A DNA stretch of 64,000 nt, taken from contig CM067585.1 of the NCBI GenBank assembly GCA_034336665.1, positions 2,971,731 through 3,035,730 on the forward strand, read 5' to 3'. The DNA comes from Luscinia megarhynchos (Eukaryota; Chordata; Aves; Passeriformes; Turdidae). Below the pieces are notes generated by a model. The model had not been told where the DNA came from. It saw only the letters and a program-made list of their open reading frames with translations, and made no database searches. Of this stretch, positions 34,292 through 46,475 are shown piece by piece. The stretch's first letter is position 1. The number at the start of each line of letters is the position of its first letter. Both the position numbers and the translations under genes were made by a program.

Positions 34292-37200
34292 CAATAATCA
34301 AAATTATTATCATTTTTACTAGCTTCAGTTCTCTGAGGAATAAGAAAATGTCCCTCTGGAGCTGCTGCAAATCTGACATTTTATTTTGTAAATTATTTCT
34401 CTGATTTGGACAGGACAAGATGTTAATCTTCAACATTAGAATAATATTTTTCTATTAGCCTAGGACAGGCATTACTAGAATGAATATTCTTCTGGTGCTG
34501 CTCTCCATCATTATAGTGACAGCACAGGAATTATAATATTTGTCTAATTCTAAAAATTTTCTACCTTGTGCTCATTTTGTATTCCTAATTGTTTCAGCAT
34601 CTTTGCATAATGTGACTGCCACACAACTCTTCTTTTGTAATGATGAAGACATTCATCCTTGGTCACTTAATAATGCTTCAGATTCTTTATTATAGTATTT
34701 TAAAGCCTCTTGAAGTTTGAATAGAGTTCCAGTTTCTTTATGGTCTTTACCATGTTGTACCTTCTTAGCTAGCTGTCTGTATTTGTAACTGTTCATAAAA
34801 AGAACAAAATTTGATGTTAAATGGAAGCATGGGAGGCCTTCAGGGAAGGGAAGACTGAAACCTGAGAAAGCCAAAAAATGTGGGTTCACAGTAGGCTGCT
34901 ATTTCAGCATTGTAGTTCTCAAATCTTATGTTTTATGGCACACCATATATTCTGTCCTTTTTCCAGTGATGATGCTGGAAAGTCTTTGCATTTCTTTACA
35001 TTGACATGGGGAGTCCAATCTTAAATATCTCATGTTCATTGTACCATATAAAGAAAATGCCCACTGACCAGAACTGGGCTCCACAACAGCCTGTTAACCA
35101 AATTGCTTTAAACAGCAAAGAGAAAATACCACAGGAAATTATGGGCTTAAGATTCTACTTTGTAAAGGATTTGGATGTCTGATTTCATCAAGCAACTGAG
35201 GCAGGGGAGGTTTTTTTTGTACAGAATACAGCAAGAGAAGGTTCAGGCAGGAATTCAAGTGGATTGGGAACTTGACCAGTGGAAATTTAGAGAACTCAGA
35301 GCTGATTGGCAGCTGATGGAGCATTTGGGAATTAGGGTGATAGACAGACTTATACATTTATTGCCAAATGGCTCTTTTATGAGTTCTGTATTTCCTTTAT
35401 TCTGAAGATTTGAGAGAAGATCATGTGGTTCTTTATGCCTGTGTACGTGACCAAAATGGTAAAACTTATTGATGCCAGGAACAACAGTCATGGGTTCCCA
35501 CCATTTTTAATTGTCTAGGTTGGAAATATGAGCTGTGGAGACTGAGTTTGTTTTCTAAACCAAGTGGTCAAGACACATGCTTTTCCTCTCTCATTTTCTC
35601 TGTTGATTGTATTTGAAATACATTGAATCCAGCAATGGTTTGAAGAACAGCCCTGGAAGTTGAAATGTGATTAAACCAGAGACTGTATAAAGGAGAGAGT
35701 GTCAGAGACTTTGATTTACCTCATCTGGCTGAAATTAATTGGAAATATAGGGTAAACTTTCACCCTCATATGCTCCTGTGACATAAACAGCAGTTATACA
35801 GAACTATGAATTTAATCTCTTTGTGGCTGGGTTTAAAATCTGAGCAAAACAAAGAGCTAGATTTGGATGCATTTTTGGGAATTTGCATCATTGCTTTATA
35901 ACTCTATGGAAGCACACAGGCTGCAAATGCTGATTTAGATGCACACAATTTTGAACTTTAAGTATTTAAAATAGTATTGGGTAATCATTTAATTGCTTGG
36001 AGTTTGGAAAACATTATTTCTGCATGTGTGTACTTGGTTTTCTTTGAAAATTTTATTGCGCTTTAGAATGGTAACTTACCAGAGCAGTGTACTTGTCTAG
36101 AAAGAATTTGTGTATCTGGAGTTTCTGAGTGCTAAATAGTAATTTCCAAGCTGTATGCCCAGAATACTTGGCAGTGATTTGCAGATTTCAATACACAAAC
36201 TAAAGAAATTTATAGAAAACTTTGAATTTGAGGATTTTGACTTCCAAGTCTTTAAGTAATTGTCTCTGCTTTGGTTGTAGTGGAGCTGCAGGTTCAACTG
36301 ACATGTTGATAGCACCAGAAAACAGCAAGTATTGGAATATTTTGTTCATCAGTGAATACTTTCAAATGGTGTCCTAAGCAAACTTATTTAAGGAACATAA
36401 ATACAGTTTGAAACTAGGCTTAATGCAAATACAATGAAACTGAAATTCAGTATAACTTAGGAAATATCAAGTATGGTGTATGTTTCTGGATGATGTGAGG
36501 CTCTTGTTGAATCTTACATTTCACTGATCTAATTTCTGTGTCTTGAAAATGTTTTGGTGACTTGATGGAGTCTAATCACTGCTGACCACAGCACACAACA
36601 GAAGTGACAAATTTTACTTTTATCTACACATTCTTCTTGGGCATATCTCAATTGATTTCTGTTTGTATTGGTTTTAATTCTCTAAACATTAAGAAAACAG
36701 TATAGACAAGGTAGTTATTATCTATGCTGCTGTTCTTTCATTTTTGGGTTTTTTCATGAAGAATTACACTGCAGGATTTGTTTGTTCCTTTTGGTTTTGT
36801 TTTGTTACTGGCTTCTCACAGCAGGTAAGAATACTAAATGCTTTTTTTTCCACCATCTCTTCACTGTATTCCTTCCCTGAAATTTCTACTCAGTCTTTCT
36901 GAAGAATTTCTAGTTTCATCTCTTAAAATTAGATTTGTGTAAGACAGTTTGAATGTGTTTACAGTGAATGTCTTAAACATCTAAGTGGACAAAGCATTAG
37001 TTAGGGCTTTTAGAATTTCCTTCTGCTCTACTTATTGCTTTGGGCAATAATTTGAAAGAAAATATGGATGCTTTAGGGAAGGGCAATAAGTTGAAAGAAC
37101 TTTATTTCTTAGTTTAAATGCATATTGAATACAGGTAGAATGTGAATCTTGTTTAACATAATATTCCAGTTTAGTTATTGTATAACACAGTAAGAAATCC

Positions 37201-37960
37201 CAGAGGAATTTTTTTAGCAAGGTAAAATAGAATCACACACAATCCTTATTATTGCAAAAGTTTCCTTAATCACATTGTTTAAACTCTGCAATACACTGTA
37301 ATGCTCATTAGTGAGTTTTCATTTTCAGATGTGAAATAATTCCTTTTGCTAACTCTGGATAAATAGCACTCTCAATACTTTCTGTTTTAGTTATAGATGA
37401 TGTATATATGACCAGACAGCTGATAAAATAAAGAACTATTGTGTTTTCCACTGTGGTGCATTTGGAGGTTCAGATGCAATTTATTTGATTTGTAATATTT
37501 TATAAAAGTTTCTTCAACTAAAATTCTGTTAGTGACTCTTGTTGTCAAAGGTAATGAAAGGAAATTAAATGTTCTTTGACCTGTGATGACAACAGATGGT
37601 CAGGGTCTAAACAAAAAGAAAGAGAAATAGTCTCATGGTCTCTTTTGGTTCTTGTTTTCCAAAGAAAATTCTACATTATCAAAAGTCCCTATAATTAGAG
37701 GAAATGTATGCTCTTTTCAGTGTGAGGAACTAAATTTGGAATATCAGTTTGCTATGTCATTTTCAATAATGGCTCCCTTTTTCAGTTTTTCCTTGTTATA
37801 ATTTTCTTCACCAATTTGAAATTTTATTTGATTTTGAGTCAGAAATATTCTGAGAAAAGTGGAGAAGGATCTTCAAGAAACTCATCAAGGCAGAAATGAA
37901 GGTTTGAAAGTCAATATGTAAACAAGTCTATTTTTTGTTGTTTGCTTGCTAGTTTTTTGT
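34292..37960. other. Intergenic desert, 34-38 kb
   Basis: AT-rich DNA with only short, compositionally random open frames. No repeat family is recognised. Confidence 0.5.

Positions 37961-38048
<88 letters not shown>
37961..38048. repeat. (TTTC)22 microsatellite
   Basis: A perfect 88-base run of the tetranucleotide TCTT/TTTC, flanked by T-rich sequence. It is long and pure, so probably length-polymorphic. Confidence 0.97.
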
Positions 38049-39301
38049 ATTTTTTTAAATTTTTTTGTTGTTGTTGGAACAGAGAGAAGCACTAAACCTG
38101 GTGCTGGTTAGTAACTGTATCCTTTGGTATGGAAAAGTCTTTAAGATTTAAACTCTCTTGGTTATGTTTTTGTGTGTTTGTTTAATCTGAAGCGAGGTAA
38201 ATAAAATGGCACAGCTATTTATTAAAATATAGTCAGGCTAACAGGGTAAAAGAGTTAATAGAATTTAAGATGAATACAAAATCTTTGCAATTCTGAATTA
38301 CTTGAATTTTTAAGACCTTTATGTTTCACATTTTAGGATGCTTCAAGACAGATAACATTGGAAATGGGACACACTAATACTGTATTTTAATCATTAATGC
38401 TTTCTTGAACCCATTAACTTTTTAAAGGTGCCCTGTACTCAGCTAAATTGGGATGTCTGAAGAGAAAAATATTCAAAACTACCAAGAGATTGTGGACAAT
38501 TCTCTGCTGAAAATGGGTCACCTGTACTATTAAAAAGTGCTGATGCAGAGCATTTGTATTTTTTCACCCTATGTCTATTCATACACCTGTAGTCCTGTCT
38601 TCTTTCTTTTCAGAAAGAGTCTTCAAAGAAAGAAATTCTTCAAAAACCTGCAGAATGTTTGCTGTTTTATTTGCATGATGAATCCTTGCATATGATGATG
38701 AAATGAATTCTCTAAGTCTTTTCATAAAGTACTGAATTCTGCAAGTCTATTTAATGGTGATGTTATTTCTGTAATACTTTGTTGGTCCTCTTAAATAGGA
38801 AAATCTATTTGTGTTCCATTTGTTTTGATTCATTGGTGCAATCTGCAATAACAGAACAGTTTTCTCTTGTCTTCTCTACTCTGACACAGTTATTGCCTTC
38901 ATCCATTTTTCCACAACATTGCAATGGAAGCTTAAATTTTAGATCTTCCCTAAGTGTCTCCATGTTTGTATTTGTATTTGTACCATTTCCTTTTGGATAT
39001 TCATATTTTTACAATTTTGTATTAGAACACAATAAAATAGAATATACCAGTGGTACTTTAAAAAAAATCCACTCCACCTTTTATGCCTGAGTGAATATCT
39101 TAATTATGAATTATTTCACCAACACAATAAACTACGGAGAGTGAGAACTTAAGGTGCAGAGGAGTGTTTTCATTTCACTAGTTTTGTGTACAGGACTTTT
39201 CCCAAAACAGAGGTGCATGAAGAAAAATTGTGAAGTGTTATACTTTTATAAAAAGTGTCTGAAACTTCTTGGATTTATGGAATTTAAAGTACTGAAAGTA
39301 G
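38049..39301. other. Intergenic DNA between two pyrimidine repeats
   Basis: AT-rich sequence between the TTTC array and the CCTTT array. No gene is supported. Confidence 0.5.
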
Positions 39302-40259
39302 TTCCTTTCCTTTCCTTTCCCTTTCCTTTCCCTTTCCTTTCCCTTTCCTTTCCCTTTCCTTTCCCTTTCCCTTTCCTTTCCTTTCCCTTTCCTTTCCTTT
39401 CCTTTCCTTTCCTTTCCTTTCCTTTCCTTTCCTTTCCTTTCCTTTCCTTTCCTTTCCTTTCCTTTCCTTTCCTTTCCTTTCCTTTCCTTTCCTTTCCTTT
39501 CCTTTCCTTTCCTTTCCTTTCCTTTCCTTTCCTTTCCTTTCCTTTCCTTTCCTTTCCTTTCCTTTCCTTTCCTTTCCTTTCCTTTCCTTTCCTTTCCTTT
39601 CCTTTCCTTTCCTTTCCTTTCCTTTCCTTTCCTTTCCTTTCCCTTTCCTTTCCTTTCCCTTTCCTTTCCTTTCCTTTCCTTTCCTTTCCTTTCCTTTCCT
39701 TTTCCTTTTCCCTTTCCCTTTCCCTTTCCCTTTCCCTTTCCCTTTCCCTTTCCCTTTTCCCTTTCCCTTTCCTTTCCCTTTTCCCTTTCCCTTTCCCTTT
39801 CCCTTTCCCTTTCCTTTCCCTTTCCCTTTCCCTTTCCTTTCCCTTTCCCTTTCCTTTTCCCTTTCCTTTCCCTTTCCTTTCCTTTCCTTTCCCTTTCCCT
39901 TTCCTTTCCCTTTCCTTTCCTTTCCCTTTCCTTTCCCTTTTCCCTTTCCTTTTCCTTTCCCTTTCCTTTCCTTTCCTTTCCCTTTCCCTTTCCTTTCCTT
40001 TCCTTTCCTTTCCTTTCCTTTCCCTTTCCTTTCCCTTTCCCTTTCCTTTCCTTTCCTTTCCTTTCCCTTTCCTTTCCTTTCCCTTTCCCTTTCCTTTCCT
40101 TTCCTTTCCTTTCCTTTCCTTTCCCTTTCCTTTCCCTTTCCTTTCCCTTTCCCTTTCCCTTTCCTTTCCCTTTCCCTTTCCCTTTCCTTTCCCTTTCCTT
40201 TCCCTTTTCCCTTTCCCTTTTCCCTTTTCCTTTTCCTTTTCCTTTTCCTTCCCTTTTTT
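39302..40259. repeat. 958-bp CCTTT/CCCTTT pyrimidine satellite
   Basis: Almost every base on the plus strand is C or T. A perfect CCTTT pentamer core of about 51 copies runs from about 39,386 to 39,642. On both sides CCTTT alternates with CCCTTT and CCTTTT variants. Neither unit can make a stop codon in these frames, so open frames of over 300 codons run through it on both strands (Phe-Pro-Leu-Ser repeats on plus, Lys-Gly-Glu-Arg repeats on minus). These are not genes. The tract has the mirror symmetry needed for triplex (H-DNA). Confidence 0.97.
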
Positions 40260-40855
40260 AAAAATTTATATATAATAAATTCTATATAATAAAAGTTATT
40301 GACCATTCTTAGGATACTGCATTGGGTTTGGCTAAGTGGAATTTCCAGAGCTGTATCGAGTGCTTACTTGAAAGTGTAAAGAAAGACAGAATATGCTTTT
40401 CCTACAGCAATATAGTTCAGTTATTGTTCCTTCTCCATTAATGAGTATAACCAATGTTTATTTTGAACTTTAATAAAAATGCCCATGATTCCAAGACAGA
40501 AAAAGCAGATAAACATAAGATCAATCAGAAATCACTGCTTATGATCTCTTGTAAATTTTTTGGCCAAGAAAAAAGAAGGGGTGATCCTTATTGTCTGTCC
40601 TACCTCATTAACTTTATTAGTGGTTGTAAATTATTGCCATTAAAAGAAGGTGATTCTCCTAAGGGTAAGTCTTTTGAGATAAAAAAAATTAACATTTTAC
40701 TAAATTACAGGGGGCAGCTTATCATGTGGAAACCTGAATTACTCAGCTTATATTTAGATGATTTTTCTTCTCCTTTCTTAACACTTGGGCCGCTGGTATT
40801 TCTGTGCTTTACAGGAGTGAGCTCTCCCTGAGCACAGAGCGTGTCCTTGGTGCTC
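40260..40855. other. Intergenic DNA, 40.3-40.9 kb
   Basis: Starts with an AT-rich TATATAATAAA stretch repeated twice in about 35 bases. A 125-codon open frame at 40454-40831 resembles nothing known and has no splice or promoter context. Confidence 0.45.
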
Positions 40856-41270
40856 TCCGCAGAACTGCAGCACACTGAGCCAGGAGGGCTGACCCAGCAC
40901 AGCGAGTGTGACTCGCACTGAAAGGTTGAGCTCCTGTCTCGCAGCAGATCAAATCACGGCGGATCAGGCACGGGGATGTTGCCCTGCTCTGAGTGACAGA
41001 AGTTAATAATTAGTGACAATGATTGACGGCAGCGCTGCCTGCGCCGCTCTGGCAGCCAGGAGCAGCCGCTGCTCTGCTGTCTGCAGGCACGATGAACTCC
41101 TCTGGGATGCAGGGATGGGCTGTGAGTGACAGCTGCCTCCGAGAGAGACAGGCACTGACAGCAGAGCCACTGTCAGCAAAAGTGCTCCAGCCTCCCCTGC
41201 TCCCTGCAACTTTCACTAGCTGTATACATTTATTCTCTTTCATTTATCGTGTCAGATGGGGTTTTAAATA
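40856..41270. promoter_or_regulatory. Candidate conserved non-coding element B
   Basis: A 400-base island with CpGs inside AT-rich DNA. Tightly packed motifs lie at its centre: TAATAATTAG (41004-41013, homeodomain TAATTA) and TGATTGACGG (41020-41029, PBX/MEIS-like), followed by a GC-rich stretch. No good open frame is present. It looks like a developmental enhancer; conservation was not tested. Confidence 0.4.
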
Positions 41271-44200
41271 TATTATTAGCCAGTCATTTTCCTAACTGCA
41301 GGGTTTTTTTTTTTTTTTATTCCAGTGGTAGTGTAGAGATCCATACACAGTGAGATGATTTCACATCTCTGCAGCTGAGTGTAGACCAGCATACTGACAT
41401 CTCTCTATCTAATTAATCTGCCTTTCTGTCTGTTGGGAAAGAAGAAATATTGCATTATTTCTCTCTGTATTGAAATATTTAATGTTCATGTAACAGTGTT
41501 GCACTTTTTGTATTTTCAAATGCAGGAAAATATTTGTAAATGTTTTATAATTTAAGCCTGTTGTATTATCCCTTCAGATTTGCAGTATTATAGCAGAAAT
41601 ATAGGTTGGTTTTGACAGAGATAGTAATCTGTGGGAGTACATAAAACTATGACTTGTAATGTAAACTAAAAACTAAAAAAAAGACAAGACAACTAGATCC
41701 TGCATTCTGTAAGGTAGATATATGTAAGAAAATTTAGTGTGGCATGCTTAACACATTCATTTCATTACTTTACCTAATTATAGATTATTTGTTTTATGAA
41801 AGTATGTGCAAATAGCATTAATTTTTGTGGATCTCATTTCATAATATCTTCATAAGAGCCTTCAATGTTTGGGAAGATTTAAGAGTATAATTCTTTTTAG
41901 ATTTTCTTTTTTTTTCGGTTTTATTTTCTTCTAAATTACATTAGTATAAGCAGAATCTGTTTATCCAAACCCTATATAAAATTGCAGTTGTGAAACATTA
42001 GATGCCAAGGTATTTCCGTTTAACAGGGAGTAGGACTTACCCTACCATGCATATAAAGAGAAATTCTGTGATCCATTCATAATTGCTGCTTTCTTCCCTG
42101 TAGCATATGATACCACAGAAAAAAAATACAATTGCTTCTCCAAGAAATTCCTGCAGATGCTGTAGCAGCTCTTTGAGGGTGTTATTTTTGCACTGTTTTG
42201 TGAAGCTGTGAGGTCTTTCATTAATCAAATATTGTATACTTAGTAGAGGAGATCTATGTTAAATTTTATTCCTGTTTCCTTTTTTCATTTTGAACATCTC
42301 TCCATGTTTTCTCTCACTATACATTTCGGATTGCCTGGTTACATAGAAAGCTTTCAAACGTAGAATGAGCAAAATACTGAAGGAAGCTTCATCTTTGATC
42401 TTTTCATAAGAACCCTCACTATGTTCATAGTAATAAATACAATGCTTTAAGCTTGAGTTTGCTGATTTTTAAAAAATTCAATTGATTTATGTGGGAATTT
42501 TTAAAGTGATCGGATAATCTTCAGGTTGTTCATTGTGATAGACAAAGAGGAAATCAGAATGGATTCAGTCAAAACAGAGAGTTTGTCTGCAGGAAGGCTT
42601 GGTCAGCTTCCATCCTTCTGTTACAGTTCTCTTGCTGCATTGTGGTGCTAAAATCTCTGCTGCTGCTCCTGCCAGGTCAGGAAAGAAATATAACCCTACA
42701 AGGTTCAGTGGAGCTGAAGTTTATAAAATTTTCATGTATTTTGCATCTTGATTCTCTGGCATTTAAAGAAAGCAATTAGATAATTTGGCTCTATTCTATT
42801 AATTCCTTTCAAAATCCCAGAATTTGTGGAGCAACTGTGCCCCTGAACTCTCACTTTGGCTTTTACAATACATGAAATGTTTGTTTTCTTCCAAGCAGAG
42901 ACTTTGTCAGCCTGAAAAAAGGTGAAGAATTGTCTAAATCCCTATCAATAACACATAGCTTAGAGCTGTGAACCCCTGATACACTGTCTGTAAAAAAGGA
43001 GGTGTGATACCTCGTAAGAACCATCCTTTATTTAAAGTCTTGTTATGTAATAATCAGGGATATTTTACTTTTACAACATATTGTGTTCTCAGGAATCCCA
43101 TAACCAGAGCATCAAAGTATAAATGGACAAGTATAAATTGGAAGTGTAAAATATGTTGTTTCAAATTCAGTAATGAATTTAAGCCTAAGGGCAACATTCT
43201 TACAATTCAAGTATTCTGAATGGCAAATAGAAAAAAAAACCCCTACAAACTCGTCTTTATTTCTGGTTTTTGGTGGTTTTTTGTTTGTTTGTTTGTTTTT
43301 ACTTGTATTAGTTTTCTAATACCTCAACCTGCAAACACACCATATTTTGTAGTGATATGCCAAAGAAAAGCAGAAATCAATTTGCTACGGAAAGGGAGAA
43401 ATGAAAGAAAACCCATCTGGCTGTGAAGGTTTAAAAAAATGGTAATTTTTATGAAAACATAGAGATCACAATTTATTGCTTGTCTCATTCTTCAGTTCTT
43501 TCAGCTGTGCTTTTCTTGTGGTGTGATTATAATCAGTCTAAATGAAGATTTGCACCAGCTTTCAAATCAGCTTGGATTTGTTACTTCGTCTGTGAGAATA
43601 CAGAGGGTGCAATGCTGTTCTGCAGAATTCTCAATTTTGAGAAGTCTGTCTTGGCAGTGCGTGTGTATGTTCTTTTTTGTTTGCTTCTAATCTGAATCCT
43701 AGAGGAAAAGACTCCTACCCAAGAGTAACTGAGTTCTTAACAAGTCAATATGCAAGAAAATATCCTCATTTCTTAGTTCTGAGTGCCCTGAGCTCCTCCT
43801 CTGCCTCACGTGCCTCACCTGCCTCTTACATCACTAAGCTGCTCTTGGCTGTGGCAGAACAAATAAAAATCCAGAGAAACCATCTGCAGATTTGCCGCTG
43901 AAGGATGACCAATAACTGAGTTTACACCATGGAGTTTACTTGGCAACAGATCGAATTTTTTCCCTCTCTTTATCTGTTAGTTTTTTGGGAGATGTTGTTC
44001 CTCCTCTCTGTTTTGTTTGGGGGGGGTTTTGGTTGGTTGATTCCTTTGGTTTGGCATGGTTTTGGCGTTTTTTGTTGGTTTTTTGAAAAATGGAATTGAA
44101 AAGAGCTTTTTCCCTTAATTCTTCTGCCAAATTTGCTTGCAGTTAATAAACCAGATGAAAGCAATCATTGGGCATGGATGGAGGACTACTGTCATTCATA

Positions 44201-46415
44201 AATCTATAAAACTCTATTAAAGGAAAGATGCCATCTTTGCTCTCCCTCTGCCCTTCTCATATGGCTCCATTCACTTCCAAACTTCAACCAGTTTACACTT
44301 GAATACCTGCACTGGATTCCTCTGACTTGCTCTTGCTTTACACTGTGATAAATAGCAGACTCTGATACTCTTTATTTATATTTTGTGCACTGAAGGTGTC
44401 TGTAAGACACAAACATTCATTGAGGTATTTTTTTTTCTTTTAATAGTAGTAATTTTGGACAATTGCTCACTAAAAAAATCCCAGCATGCTTTTATACATT
44501 GATTATTGAATGGTTTTGACTAAAGAACACACTCAGATTTCCTTAAAGCTACTAAACATAATAGAAATCCTCCTTGAAGTATCAAGAATGCTGTGCTGCT
44601 TTCTCCTGCTTGCCTTGTTGGAATAAGTCTTTTACCATATGCCATCAGAAATGTGTGAGAAAGTTCTTCCACTTGAGTGTCCAAAAGCACCAAAGATTAA
44701 TTTATTTTTTTTATTACCATAAACATCAAGAAAGTTCATACCTAAAGGATAGAATTAACTGTTGGCATTTGAAAGGAACTTCCATGATTTGGCTTCTTGG
44801 GTATTCTTAATTTTGTTTTAAGAATGTCTTGTCAGTCATCAGGCTACAGTTATTTTAAGTAATGCAGATATAAGTGCACAGTCACTGTCATCCTGTTCTG
44901 GGAAATGGCTCTGGATTGTCTCCCTGCTTTCCTTCCAAGTAATTATTTCAGTATATTAACTAGAAAATTCTGGGTTACTATAGTGAAATAAAGTTCAGCA
45001 TACAAAGTTATTTCAGTTACTACAAAGTCTGTAAGAAAAAGTTCTTATACAATATAATGGTACAATATTTCAAAACTAAAGCAAATTTGTTGTTTTATTT
45101 TAAGAAGCAAATCACATTATTGTGTTAAACTATGATGATTTTCCAGAATTTTTTATTTTGAACTGTGAATAGTCTAGTTGTGTGCCTTTCCCAACTTCAA
45201 ACCTTTCCTTGATCCACAATTTGATTTAAAAATCCAGAAAGAACAAGGCTGACTGGGAGAGCTGCTTTGATCAAGCTGAGGGGCAGAGCCTACAGCCTGG
45301 AGACTGGAGCTTTGGGCTTTTTGGACACATTCTTTCAGTCTGAGGCTTCATTTGCAAAGTTCACTGTCCATGCCTGTTAGCAGTGAAAGTCAAGTCCTGT
45401 TGAGTGCTGTTTCCAGCACAGCAGGAGGCTCAGCATCTGTCTCTGAGCAGGGCTGCTGTCGCTTCAGCTGACACGTACAGGGGGAAGCATGCCTTGCAGA
45501 AATAAGAGTGTGATAACTATACAGTGAACAAAATGTTCTTAAGGCATTAGGAAACCAAACATATCTCACTGTGTTACACTTCATCTCCACAATTCAAAAT
45601 GACACGTTTTTATAAGTTCAGCAGTTATAATGGAATACATGTGTCTGGCCCTGTGAACGTGACCCTTTAAAACCTCTTAAGTTTTCTGGACTGCTTTGCA
45701 ACCCAGACCTCTGCAGAGACAGTTTTTAAAGAGAAGGGGGAAAAAACCTTCCTCTCTTAAAAGTGTGGTGAGAAAGAACCTCCCCCCACTGCTATCTTTG
45801 ACTCACAGTACTTAAAATACTTACGGAATGAGTATCAGCTGAGAGCATCTTTTTACCATCTTCATAATTTTCTTTCCTCCTCTTTGTTTTTTGTTTACAC
45901 ATCCATTCTAGTGTGTGCTGCCTCATCATTATTAAGCAGATGATCTTACCAGAAAGATCTAGCTGTAATTTTTGTCTCATCATTAACAGCCTGCTGTGAA
46001 TCTGTTCTTCAGTTAATGGCCATTGATCCAGTAATGCACATTTCCTCAGTGATCCTTCCCCTCAGTGTTGCTTTTTCTGCTTCTCCTTGTACGAAAATTA
46101 ACCCTTTTGGCCAGTACAATGAGATAACCTCAAATGCTACTCATAAACCCTGCAGGGATATGAGGACACAGATGCTGCCAGCACTTTATTGTTTAATTAT
46201 GATTACAGATGTTTTTGCACTCAGGAGACTTGTCTGTCTTGGCAGAACATTTCCCATCCAGCCAGTCAACAGAATGTGAAATAAGTTTCTGGGTTGTTTT
46301 TGCAATACAATATTGAATTACCTCCCAAAAGGAAGAAGCAGATCAGGTATTTTTTTTCCACAGTCAGAGCAACGTTAAGTTACCTAACTCTGTGTAGACT
46401 TGATTTCAGACCTAA
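41271..46415. other. Intergenic desert, 41-46 kb
   Basis: AT-rich non-coding DNA with small low-complexity patches: poly-T near 41,306, (GTTT)n at 43281-43300, and G/T-rich sequence at 43,995-44,085. No gene or clear transposon is seen. Confidence 0.5.
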
Positions 46416-46475
46416 ATTATTATTATTATTATTATTGTTGTTGTTGTTGTTGTTGTTGTTATTGTTATTATTACT
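46416..46475. repeat. Compound (ATT)n(GTT)n(ATT)n microsatellite
   Basis: Sixty bases: ATT copies, then about eight GTT copies, then ATT again. A poly-leucine open frame across it is an artefact. Confidence 0.9.

Noticed and set aside
37961..38048. CRISPR-like or satellite array
   Set aside because: It is a plain (TTTC)n microsatellite with no spacers, in a vertebrate genome.
39154..40306. 373-codon plus and 340-codon minus frames
   Set aside because: They are produced by the CCTTT/CCCTTT repeat, which contains no stop triplets; the proteins are pure short-period repeats.
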